Source: Anaerolinea thermophila (GTDB lineage: Bacteria; Chloroflexota; Anaerolineae; Anaerolineales; Anaerolineaceae). Taken from it: 64,000 nucleotides of DNA. The translations under genes and the position numbers were made by a program. The notes below the pieces were generated by a model that worked only from the letters and a program-made list of their open reading frames with translations, was not told the origin of the DNA and did not search any database. Positions 38,275 to 46,116 of the stretch are shown here, one piece after another. The stretch is taken from assembly GCF_020723905.1 (NCBI RefSeq), contig NZ_DYHZ01000004.1, positions 328,636-392,635 of the forward strand, given 5' to 3'. Positions within the stretch are counted from its first letter, which is position 1. The number at the start of each line of letters is the position of its first letter.

Positions 38275-39393
38275 ATGCCTTTGAGCGCTTCTCCCCGTCT
38301 GTACCGCATCCTCGTCCTGCCGGTGATTGTAATCCTGTGGCTGGCGACGGCGTTTTTTGCCTATCGCACGTGGGTGCATGGCGCCGATCACCGCGATTTC
38401 TATCCCAGGTGGGCAGGGGTGCGCCGCGTGCTGGCGGGCGAAGGGGACCTGTATTCGGCGGAGGCTACCCGTGCAATGCAAATCCAGTTGTACGGTGCGC
38501 CTATTCCCGCCGGGCGCGATCAGCAGGGCTTTGCTTATCCCGCCCAACTGGTTGTGCTTCTTCTTCCCTTTGGGCTGATCCCGGATGTGGAAATTGCCAC
38601 GGCTCTCTGGCAGGGGGCTTCGCTGATTCTGCTGGGGGCGGCTTTCTGGGCTGTGCGGCGTTCGGTCTCCCATCGCCTGCCGCTCTGGATTCTTCTGGCG
38701 ATGGTGGTGTGGAACTATCCTCTGCTGATGCTCTTTCAGGGGCAAATTACCGCCTTCATTTGCGCCATCCTTGCCGGGGCAGCGGCGCTCTTTACCCGCC
38801 GCCGTGATGCCCGGGCAGGGGTTCTGCTGGCGCTGGGGGTGGTTAAGCCGGAATTGATTGCGTTTCCTGCGCTGGCGTTTTTGTTTCCTGTCCTGCGGGA
38901 AAAACGCTGGCGTTTCCTGTGGGGGTTGCTGGGAACCAGCCTGCTCCTTTTCCTGGTCAGCGTGGGGCTGACAGGGTGGTGGGTGCCGGACTGGTTGAAC
39001 AGCGTGAGAGAGTATGCCGGTTATGCCCGTGTGGTGTGGGCGCCGGTTGAGTTGTGGCAGGTGCATCCGCTGGTGGCGCTGGGATTGCTGGCGGGGCTCG
39101 CGTGGATGGTATGGCGCAGTCGTTCCACCCTGTGGGGCTTGCTGGGAACGAGCATCCCGGCGGGTATGCTCATCTTTCCGCAGACCCTTTTATGGGGTTT
39201 GACTGTGCTCACCATCCCGCTTTTGCTGGCATATCGCCGCGCCGGGCGCTTTGCCGTGTGGCTCATCTGGGTTTTGGGCTGGGTGGCGTTGTTCATTGAG
39301 CCGGTGCCAGAGTGGTGGAAGGTGCAGGCGGTGGGTATGCCCCTGCTGACCCTGGGGGCGCTCTGGCTGGCGGGCGTGCCGGAAAAACCATAA
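38275..39393 (+). CDS. Multi-spanning GT-C glycosyltransferase (GT87/DUF2029 type)
   Basis: The 372-residue protein has about ten membrane helices. Early conserved acidic residues G-A-D-H-R-D-F-Y-P-R-W follow the first helix, and F-A-Y-P, L-F-Q-G-Q-I and K-P-E-L appear later. These match the polyprenyl-phosphate-mannose-dependent GT87 family. ATG 38275 is chosen because GGAGG lies 12 bases upstream. ATG 38251 is also in frame but sits 14 bases after a TATAAT (38231-38236), so both starts are possible. It is followed by rsmG after about 100 bases. Confidence 0.82.
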   Translation: MPLSASPRLYRILVLPVIVILWLATAFFAYRTWVHGADHRDFYPRWAGVRRVLAGEGDLYSAEATRAMQIQLYGAPIPAGRDQQGFAYPAQLVVLLLPFGLIPDVEIATALWQGASLILLGAAFWAVRRSVSHRLPLWILLAMVVWNYPLLMLFQGQITAFICAILAGAAALFTRRRDARAGVLLALGVVKPELIAFPALAFLFPVLREKRWRFLWGLLGTSLLLFLVSVGLTGWWVPDWLNSVREYAGYARVVWAPVELWQVHPLVALGLLAGLAWMVWRSRSTLWGLLGTSIPAGMLIFPQTLLWGLTVLTIPLLLAYRRAGRFAVWLIWVLGWVALFIEPVPEWWKVQAVGMPLLTLGALWLAGVPEKP

Positions 39394-39489
39394 CGCTGTG
39401 GAAACTTGCGCTTCCGCGGACTGCCTTCGGATTTTTGCGCTCCCGGGCATGGGAATGCGCCCCTGTTAGGGTATAATGTGCCTGTTCTT

Positions 39490-40218
39490 ATGGAAGAACT
39501 TGTGCGCTATGCGGACTCTCTGTTTGATATTTCTCTATCTGCGCGGCAGATAGAAGCCCTGCGCGTCTATGAGCAGGAATTGCTGGAATGGAACGAGCGC
39601 ATGAACCTCACCGCCATCCGGGATGTGCCGGGTATCCGCATCAAACATTTTCTGGATTCTTTTTCCTGTGTGCTGGCATGGCGTGACAATCCCCCCGCCA
39701 GTTTGATTGATATTGGCACCGGGGCAGGTTTTCCGGGCATTCCGCTGAAGATCCTGTACCCCTCCATGCGCCTGACCCTGGTGGACTCGGTGGGCAAGAA
39801 GGTGGATTTTTGCCGCCATGTGGTGCAGAAACTGGGACTGGAAAAGGTGGAAGCCCTGCAAGCCCGCGCTGAGGAATTGGGGCAAAACCCCCGCTACCGG
39901 GAAAAGTACGATTGCGCCGTTGCCCGTGCGGTGGCTCAGATGAACATTCTGGCGGAGTATCTTTTGCCGCTGGTGCGGGTGGGGGGCATCATGCTGGCGC
40001 AAAAGGGTGATAGTGGACCTTCTGAAACGCATTCCGCCGAAGGGGCAATTCACCTGCTGGGTGGGAATGTGCGCAAATTAATCCCTGTGGAGTTGCCCGG
40101 TGTGGTCGAAGACCGTTTTCTGGTGGTGGTGGATAAAGTGGGGGCCACCCCGCCAGGGTATCCACGGCGGGTAGGCGTGCCGGCAAAAAGCCCTCTGGAA
40201 GTCAAAAAAGTGGTTTGA
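39490..40218 (+). CDS. rsmG: 16S rRNA (guanine-527 N7) methyltransferase
   Basis: The 242-residue protein matches RsmG/GidB throughout: W-N-E-R-M-N-L-T-A-I, H-F-L-D-S, the SAM loop I-D-I-G-T-G-A-G-F-P-G-I-P, V-D-S-V-G-K-K-V-D-F and A-V-A-R-A-V-A. The gene starts at ATG 39490, 12 bases after a perfect TATAAT (39472-39477) and without an SD, so the mRNA is probably nearly leaderless. No gidA/parA partner is adjacent. Confidence 0.95.
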   Translation: MEELVRYADSLFDISLSARQIEALRVYEQELLEWNERMNLTAIRDVPGIRIKHFLDSFSCVLAWRDNPPASLIDIGTGAGFPGIPLKILYPSMRLTLVDSVGKKVDFCRHVVQKLGLEKVEALQARAEELGQNPRYREKYDCAVARAVAQMNILAEYLLPLVRVGGIMLAQKGDSGPSETHSAEGAIHLLGGNVRKLIPVELPGVVEDRFLVVVDKVGATPPGYPRRVGVPAKSPLEVKKVV

Positions 40219-40238
40219 GCGTTTACGCGCTTCCTGAC

Positions 40239-40284
40239 AAAAAAACACCTCCCGCATGACATCGTGCGGGAGGTGACTGTTTTT
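40239..40284. terminator. Bidirectional terminator between rsmG and the transglycosylase-like gene
   Basis: An 11-bp perfect stem (CACCTCCCGCA 40246-40256 with its complement 40265-40275). An A-run on the left serves the minus strand and TTTTT at the right serves the plus strand. Confidence 0.9.
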
Positions 40285-41645
40285 CAGGGCGCTGGCGTTG
40301 GCGTCGGCGTGGCGGTGGGCAACGGCGCCGGGGGAGACGCCTCGGCGGGCATGTAAATGATTTCCTCTACATACAGTTTGGCGCTCCGGCAGGAAGGCGG
40401 CAGGTTCGCCGAGACCAGATCCCAGGTCAACTGCATGTTGGCTTTGGCGGTGGTCTCAATGGCGCTGGTCAGGCATCCCGGACCGGCATGATAATTGACG
40501 AGGGTGAACTGCCACAGGTCCACATAACTGGATGTGCGGTTGGCTTTCTTGCCGGTGACGTTGTAGATGATCTGCCCGACCTGATTACAGTTGGCGATGA
40601 GATTTTCGGCAAAAACCCGCACGCTGAACTCTGACTGGTAGGGATCAATGCCGCCGGGGCAGAGCGGACAGGAAGCGTCCACCATGCGCATCAGCGCGCC
40701 GCGGAGCAGTTCCTGTTCTTCAAAGGTCAGGTTGGTGTAGCCTTTGCGGCAGACTTCCGGCAAAAGCACCTGCGGGCAGAACTGCTCGTAGAAGAAGGGA
40801 TTCCACAGCAAAAGGGTATCTGCACCAGCGGGGGTCAGTTGTCCCAGGCCGGCTTCCTGAATGAGGAAGTAAATGCCGGGCCAGAACTGGCTTTCGCGGC
40901 TGAAGATGTTCTTCATTAACTGCGCCGGAACGCCGGTTTCCTGCGCCACGTTGAGAATGACCTCGTTGAAGCGGTTTTGCCACTGCACCACCGCGGCATA
41001 AGCCACCGAAAGCCCGCAGTTGTTGGCAACCCACTCGTTTTCGGTGGAAAGCCCACCGTTGGCGCATCCGCTGGCATCCACGGCTTTATTTTTGATGAGC
41101 ATGGCGGCGAGGAAGTACAGCGAGATCTTCGAGTACAGGTGCTCCGGACGCGAAGGGGTGGTCAACCAGTTGGGTAAACTGGCGTAATCGGGAACGATTT
41201 CCCAAACGGCGGCACAGCCTCCTCCATCCCCGCGGGTCTGGTAGGTTTGCATGAACTTATAGATGAAAGCAGTGGAAGGGTCTTGCGCGCGACGGGCAAT
41301 GACCTCTTGCAGGATGGCGGCATTGCGCAAAAGCACGGCAGTGGCATCATCGGGAGGTGCCGCCTGCGGCTGAAGATTCTGACTCTGCGGCGCGGTTTGA
41401 GCATCCGACTGTGGGTTTGCCGCGGGGGCAAGATTCTGTACCTCTCCCTGTGGAGCAACAGCAGAGACGTTTTCTGACACAGGGGTGGGCGCCAGCACGG
41501 TGATGTGTACGCGCGGCGTTGCCAGGGCAGGTTCGAGCGGCTCTGCCTGAACAGCCTGCGGCTGATGAGTACCCAACGCCAGCAGACTGCTCCCCATCAG
41601 TGTCAGGATGAGCATGATCAGGGCTGACTTCCGAATAGACAGCAT
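40284..41645 (-). CDS. Secreted lysozyme-like (lytic transglycosylase-type) protein
   Basis: The 453-residue protein has a signal peptide (about 1-34), a Gln/Pro-rich linker and a lysozyme-like region. Q-E-T-G-V-P-A-Q-L-M-K-N-I-F-S-R-E-S-Q-F contains the likely catalytic Glu; E-A-G-L-G-Q-L-T-P-A-G and V-N-Y-H-A-G-P-G-C complete the SLT pattern. Eight or more cysteines suggest disulfides in the exported form, and the tail is a Thr-Pro repeat. It probably cleaves peptidoglycan glycan strands. A GAGGGGGG SD precedes the ATG. Confidence 0.78.
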   Translation of the reverse strand: MLSIRKSALIMLILTLMGSSLLALGTHQPQAVQAEPLEPALATPRVHITVLAPTPVSENVSAVAPQGEVQNLAPAANPQSDAQTAPQSQNLQPQAAPPDDATAVLLRNAAILQEVIARRAQDPSTAFIYKFMQTYQTRGDGGGCAAVWEIVPDYASLPNWLTTPSRPEHLYSKISLYFLAAMLIKNKAVDASGCANGGLSTENEWVANNCGLSVAYAAVVQWQNRFNEVILNVAQETGVPAQLMKNIFSRESQFWPGIYFLIQEAGLGQLTPAGADTLLLWNPFFYEQFCPQVLLPEVCRKGYTNLTFEEQELLRGALMRMVDASCPLCPGGIDPYQSEFSVRVFAENLIANCNQVGQIIYNVTGKKANRTSSYVDLWQFTLVNYHAGPGCLTSAIETTAKANMQLTWDLVSANLPPSCRSAKLYVEEIIYMPAEASPPAPLPTATPTPTPAP

Positions 41646-41685
41646 CTACCCCCCTCTGGATAGAGTATGGATGGGATGTGTCTCT

Positions 41686-41714
41686 AGTTTAGCATAAACC
41701 GAACGTTATGCCAA
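41686..41714 (-). promoter_or_regulatory. Promoter of the transglycosylase-like gene
   Basis: On the minus strand TTGGCA (41709-41714) and TAAACT (41686-41691) are 17 bases apart, about 40 bases before the ATG. Confidence 0.6.
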
Positions 41715-41778
41715 CTTGCAGAATATCACAGATTCATGACATTTTTGTAAAAACGCAGAAAACAAGGCTCTTCCCGCC

Positions 41779-42624
41779 TTACCCGTAGAGGGTGGCGCAC
41801 ATCATCAGCAACTGCAGTGCCAGGGATTGATCCCCCTGAAGGGTGGCGCAGGCGCGACAGGTCTGCGGGCTGACGTTGCGCGTCATCAGGCGCCATGCCA
41901 TGTCCTGATCGATTTTCACCACTGCCTGTGGGGCATCGGGTGCGCCGGTGTACAGTCGCCAGCCGCTTGGGCGCCGCACCAGCGACCACTCTCCGCCTGC
42001 CTCTCCGGTGATGCGCAGGGTGAGGGCTGTGTTTTGCGGCAGACGCACAATTTGATAGACATCCGGAAGGGCGCGCACCAGTGTGTCGAACACCGGATAC
42101 AGCCAGCGGCGTTCCACCAGCAGAGGTGCTCCCAGCGCTTCACGGATGTGCTGCTGGTGCGTCCAGCGTTCCACGTAAATGCGCGCCACATCCAGCCACA
42201 CGGGGATGCTTTTGGCGCCGCTCCACGGCATGGAAAGCACCGCTACCCCGTCGGGCGGCAGGGATCTGTAAAACGTGTACATCTGTTTTTCCACCAGTTC
42301 CAGCATATCCACCAGCAGAGCCGGGCTGATGCGCCGTGCCGCCACCACCCATTCGGCGTTCAGACGGTTGATGTGCGCCGCCAGTTCGGCGGCGTTGGTG
42401 ATGGGCGCATCGGGAAGCCGCGGCGCCATGCGGTCGCGCTTGATGGATAGATCGCGCAGGGCGGTATCCAGCAGATGGGCGGTTACATCCCGCACAGCCC
42501 AGCCGGTGCATACCGTTTGCTCCAGCCATTGCGGACGTTTGATGCTCCGCAGCAGGGCAAGCAGTTCGGCGCTCAGCGGGGGGAAGAGTTCGACCAGATA
42601 AACAGGCTCAACCGGGGTCAGCAT
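41779..42624 (-). CDS. DinB/MDMPI-type four-helix protein
   Basis: The 281-residue protein resembles the maleylpyruvate-isomerase N-terminal (MDMPI_N) group of the DinB fold: T-G-W-A-V-R-D-V-T-A-H-L-L-D (metal-ligand His) and Y-V-E-R-W-T-H-Q-Q-H-I-R-E-A (second and third His). The C-terminal half has a sterol-carrier-like stretch. Members use mycothiol or other thiols; the substrate here is unknown. ATG 42624 is preferred because AGGTGG lies about 11 bases upstream; an in-frame ATG at 42660 has no SD. Confidence 0.72.
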   Translation of the reverse strand: MLTPVEPVYLVELFPPLSAELLALLRSIKRPQWLEQTVCTGWAVRDVTAHLLDTALRDLSIKRDRMAPRLPDAPITNAAELAAHINRLNAEWVVAARRISPALLVDMLELVEKQMYTFYRSLPPDGVAVLSMPWSGAKSIPVWLDVARIYVERWTHQQHIREALGAPLLVERRWLYPVFDTLVRALPDVYQIVRLPQNTALTLRITGEAGGEWSLVRRPSGWRLYTGAPDAPQAVVKIDQDMAWRLMTRNVSPQTCRACATLQGDQSLALQLLMMCATLYG

Positions 42625-42762
42625 ATCTGCGCATCCACCTCGCAGGGATAAAATAAGCATATCACAACTTTTGACCTGTAATCATTTTCCCGGAGAGTTG
42701 CCTGACAGAGAACGGGCATTTTTTCAACGTTGAGAAAGGCATGATTGCCCTCTTCCAATCGT

Positions 42763-42791
42763 TTGACGCCCGTCTCATTTTCAGGTATAGT
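42763..42791 (+). promoter_or_regulatory. Promoter of the response-regulator gene
   Basis: TTGACG (42763-42768) and TATAGT (42786-42791) with a 17-base spacer. The predicted start site is about 4-5 bases before the ATG at 42803, giving an almost leaderless mRNA. Confidence 0.72.
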
Positions 42792-42802
42792 TATTTGCAG
42801 GT

Positions 42803-43186
42803 ATGTCCCAGCCAAACCGAATTCTCGTCATCGAAGACAATCCCGATAATCTGGAACTGGTGCGCTTCCTGCTGGAGCAGGCAGGTTTTCAGGTTATCAG
42901 CGCTGTGGATGGTCTGGAAGGGCTGGAAAAAGCGCGCACCCAGCGCCCCGATTTGATTTTGCTGGATATGAGTCTGCCCGAACTGGATGGCTGGCACCTG
43001 GCAAAGCAGTTGAAGGATGCTGAACAGACTGCCAGCATTCCCATTATCGCGCTCACTGCCCACACCCTGCCCGGCGACCGCCGCCGCGCGCTGGAAGCCG
43101 GTTGCGATGGCTTTATCTCCAAGCCCCTCAACGTGGCGCGCTTTGCCAGTCAGATCGAAGAATACCTGAACAGAAAGACGCAATAA
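42803..43186 (+). CDS. Single-domain response regulator (CheY-like receiver)
   Basis: The 127-residue protein is a receiver domain only. Acidic pocket residues are in I-E-D-N-P-D-N, the phosphorylated Asp in L-I-L-L-D-M-S, then A-L-T-A-H-T and the conserved Lys in F-I-S-K-P-L. There is no output domain and no kinase gene nearby, so it probably acts in a phosphorelay or by protein contact. A terminator follows. Confidence 0.93.
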   Translation: MSQPNRILVIEDNPDNLELVRFLLEQAGFQVISAVDGLEGLEKARTQRPDLILLDMSLPELDGWHLAKQLKDAEQTASIPIIALTAHTLPGDRRRALEAGCDGFISKPLNVARFASQIEEYLNRKTQ

Positions 43187-43212
43187 CGCGGTGCGGCTCC
43201 ATTAAACTACGA

Positions 43213-43247
43213 CGCTCCGTGAACAGTTTTTTCACGGAGCGCTTTTT
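43213..43247 (+). terminator. Intrinsic terminator after the response regulator
   Basis: An 11-bp stem (CGCTCCGTGAA 43213-43223 with its complement 43231-43241), followed by CTTTTT. Confidence 0.9.
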
Positions 43248-43265
43248 CTCCCCGGAGTGGGAATT

Positions 43266-45692
43266 TCAATCGACTTTGAGACGGGCAATGGTTACGCCCT
43301 CGCCGCCCTCGCGTTCCTCGCCGGGGCTGTGGCTCTTCACATGGGGCGAGGCATCCAGCGCCTGACGGATGACCTGGCGCAGTTTACCGGTGCCTTTGCC
43401 GTGGATGATGCGCACGAAAGGCAAACCTGCCAGCACTGCCGATTCAAGGTAGCGCTCCAGCGCATCCAGCGCATCTTCCGCAACCTGACCGCGCAGATCA
43501 ATCTCCATGCCCGGTGAGGGGTAATAAACACTCACCTCGGCGGGGGTGGCGGCTTTCAGGGTGGTGCGTCCCTTTGTGGTGCGTCTGGCAGGAGGCTCCG
43601 TTTCGGCGCTCTCCTTCTGACCCGGCTTTTGCAGGTCGCTGAGGCGGGCGCGTACGCGCAGGTTGCCTACCTGCACTTCGGCGTCTTCCTCGCCCAGTGC
43701 GGTGATGACGCCCTGCATGCCCAGCGAGCGCACGCGCACCTTATCTCCGGCGTGGAAAGGATGCTGTGGGGTGGATGCAGTTTCCCCCAGCGGTGCGGCA
43801 GAGATCAGCGCGGTGCGGGCGTTTTCCACCAGGGCTTCGCTTTTTTCGCGCAGGGGTTGGAGTGCTTCCAGAGGCTGGCGGGCGCGCATTAATTGACGGC
43901 GCACCTCTTCAACTTCACGCCGCAGAGATTCGGCTTCCTGTTCGGCTTCCTCGCGGACTTTTTCCAGCAGGCGCTGGCGTTCTTCCTCAATTTTTTCCAG
44001 CCGCTCTGCCAGTTCGGCGCGCAGACGCTCCACCTCGCGCTGTTCTTTCTCGGCGCGTTCGCGGGCGCGGCGGGCAGCATCGCGCTGGCGGTGAATTTCA
44101 TTGAGCAGATTCTCGGCGCGCAGTTCTTCCGGGTTGATTTCGGCGCGGGCTTTCTCGATGATGACGGGATCCAGACCCAGCCGTGAGGCGATTGCCAGCG
44201 CATTGGAGCGCCCCGGCAGTCCCAGCGTCAGATGATAGGTGGGACGCAGAGTATTCAGGTCGAACTCCATGCTGGCATTGATCACTCCCGGCGTGTTGTG
44301 GGCAAAGATTTTCAGTTCGGGGTAGTGGGTGGCAATCAGGCAGGGGATGCGCTTTTCCACCATGTAGGCAAGGATGGCGCGTGCCAGGGCGGCTCCTTCC
44401 TGCGGATCGGTGCCGGCGCCCAGTTCATCGAACAGCACCAGCGTGCGCGTACTGGCACGCCGCAAAATCCGGCTGATATTTTTGATGTGCCCGCTGAAGG
44501 TGGAAAGCGATTGCTCGATGGACTGCTCATCGCCGATATCGGCAAAGATGTTGTCGAACACGCTCAACGCCGACCCGGAACGGGCGGGAATGTGTAAACC
44601 CGATTGCGCCATCAACGCCAGCAAGCCTACCGTCTTCAGGGTGACGGTCTTGCCGCCGGTGTTGGGTCCGGTGATGATCACGCAGAAGGTGTCTTCGTCG
44701 AGGTCCACGTCGATGGGCACCACCGTTTGCGGATCCAGCAGGGGGTGGCGTGCCTGATAGAGCCGGATGGTGCTGCCGGGGTGATCGGGACGGGCGGGAT
44801 GGCGGTACTGAACCAGCACCGGTTCACTGGCGCGCAGGTCTTCGGCGTATCGGGCACAGGCAAGGGCAAAATCGAAGCGCGCCAGCGCCTCGGTCAGCGC
44901 CGAGAGCGCTTCAAAGTGCGCTCCCACCTGATCGGAGAGTTCTGCCAGAATGCGTCGTTCTTCGTCGCGCACGCGCAGTTGCAGTTCGTGCCATTCGTTG
45001 TTCAAATCCACTACCGCCAGCGGTTCTACAAAGAGGGTTGCGCCGGATGAGGATTGGTCGTGAATGATGGAGCGCACCTGACCCTTGAACTCGGCGCGCA
45101 GGGGGATGACGTAGCGCCCGTTGCGCTGGGTGATCAGGTTGTCCTGAAGCATGGGGGCAATTCTGGGATCGTTGACCATGTGCTCCAGGCGGGTCATCAG
45201 ACGGTCAAAGGCGACTTTAACCTCGCGGCGCAGGCGGGCGAGCGTCTCCGAGGCGCTGTCGAGGATTTCGCCGCGGTCGGAGATCACCCGTGAGATGGCT
45301 TCAATCAAGCCGGGCGGCGGGGTGAGCGGCGCGGTTATCTCCACCAGCAGGGGGAAGGTGCTTTCCTTGCGTTCCAGACTGCGGGCGATGTTGCGCGCCG
45401 AGATGAGCGTGTCCTTGATGGCGAGAAATTCGGCGGGTTCGAGCACCCCATGACGGGCGGCGCGCTCCACCAGCGGACGGATATCGGAGACGCCGCCAAC
45501 GCTGATCTCGCTGTTCAGGCTGAGCAACAGACGCGCCTCGCTGGTGATTTTTTGCAGACGTCGGGCTTCTTCCAGGCGGGAGGTGGGGCGCAGGTTGCGC
45601 GCCATCTGTGCCGAGGCACTGAAGGTGGCATATCCCGCCAGCCGCTCCAGAATTTTGGGGTACTCTAAAGTGTGCAGAGTTTTCTCGTCCAT
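43266..45692 (-). CDS. mutS2: Endonuclease MutS2
   Basis: The 808-residue protein has the MutS core and clamp helices, the ATPase with Walker A G-P-N-T-G-G-K-T and the block S-T-F-S-G-H-I-K, a long charged coiled coil (about 520-620), and a C-terminal Smr nuclease domain (I-D-L-R-G, I-I-H-G-K-G-T-G-K-L-R). It lacks the MutS mismatch-recognition domain. MutS2 acts in recombination control and, in Bacillus, in splitting collided ribosomes. ATG 45692 begins M-D-E-K-T-L; TACACT (minus, 45703-45708) is 10 bases before it and no SD is seen, so the mRNA is probably leaderless. Confidence 0.95.
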   Translation of the reverse strand: MDEKTLHTLEYPKILERLAGYATFSASAQMARNLRPTSRLEEARRLQKITSEARLLLSLNSEISVGGVSDIRPLVERAARHGVLEPAEFLAIKDTLISARNIARSLERKESTFPLLVEITAPLTPPPGLIEAISRVISDRGEILDSASETLARLRREVKVAFDRLMTRLEHMVNDPRIAPMLQDNLITQRNGRYVIPLRAEFKGQVRSIIHDQSSSGATLFVEPLAVVDLNNEWHELQLRVRDEERRILAELSDQVGAHFEALSALTEALARFDFALACARYAEDLRASEPVLVQYRHPARPDHPGSTIRLYQARHPLLDPQTVVPIDVDLDEDTFCVIITGPNTGGKTVTLKTVGLLALMAQSGLHIPARSGSALSVFDNIFADIGDEQSIEQSLSTFSGHIKNISRILRRASTRTLVLFDELGAGTDPQEGAALARAILAYMVEKRIPCLIATHYPELKIFAHNTPGVINASMEFDLNTLRPTYHLTLGLPGRSNALAIASRLGLDPVIIEKARAEINPEELRAENLLNEIHRQRDAARRARERAEKEQREVERLRAELAERLEKIEEERQRLLEKVREEAEQEAESLRREVEEVRRQLMRARQPLEALQPLREKSEALVENARTALISAAPLGETASTPQHPFHAGDKVRVRSLGMQGVITALGEEDAEVQVGNLRVRARLSDLQKPGQKESAETEPPARRTTKGRTTLKAATPAEVSVYYPSPGMEIDLRGQVAEDALDALERYLESAVLAGLPFVRIIHGKGTGKLRQVIRQALDASPHVKSHSPGEEREGGEGVTIARLKVD

Positions 45693-45735
45693 ACCGCGAA
45701 GAAGTGTACCATATTCCGCGCAGGTTGGAGGGAAC

Positions 45736-45796
45736 AAAAAGACGGAGAGCCGTTCTCCTGCAGGGGGTGCGCAAAGGGTAGAAACGGCTCTCCGTC
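45736..45796 (-). terminator. Long-stem terminator upstream of mutS2
   Basis: A 14-bp perfect stem (45741-45754 with 45783-45796), 28-base loop, with TTTTT following on the minus strand (45736-45740). It lies upstream of the mutS2 promoter, so it should end a transcript from the 45.8-46.0 kb gap, where no gene is visible. Confidence 0.72.
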
Positions 45797-45996
45797 ATAA
45801 ACTATCTGTTTTATTGTGATAGATTAGCATTTCTTAGATGCCTCTCCCCTCCTTTCTAGAGGATTCCGATACGATGTGTTCAAAACAACCTCTGGTTTAT
45901 TCGATATAACCACCTCCTTTCCTCAGGTATGATTGGGTTGATTGGGTATTTCTCTCTGGTTATCACCTCCTTTCTGCAATTATCTTACCCGGTAAG
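45797..45996 (-). other. Gene-free region; possible structured RNA with three anti-SD-complementary motifs
   Basis: Most of the 378-base gap between mutS2 and the NTPase genes. On the minus strand AAAGGAGG-type motifs occur three times (45848-45856, 45913-45921, 45966-45974). The last sits in a 14-base match (45962-45975) to the complement of the usual 16S rRNA 3' end. None is followed by a usable start codon within normal distance. CTTACC-C-GGTAAG (45984-45996) is a palindrome. The long-stem terminator lies downstream. It could be a small RNA; a -10-like GATAAT exists at 45979-45984 without a -35. Confidence 0.35.
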
Positions 45997-46069
45997 TTTT
46001 GCTTCTGCTCTCTCAGCAATGTCAGGGGATTCTTTTGGAAATCTCACCTTAATCTCACAAAATTGATTG

Positions 46070-46097
46070 TTGACCCTGTGCGTAAATCATCTATACT
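46070..46097 (+). promoter_or_regulatory. Promoter of the NTPase gene cluster
   Basis: TTGACC (46070-46075) and TATACT (46092-46097) with a 16-base spacer. The start codon at 46117 is only about 12 bases beyond the predicted transcription start. Confidence 0.7.
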
Positions 46098-46116
46098 TTA
46101 AAAAGCGGGGTATGGT

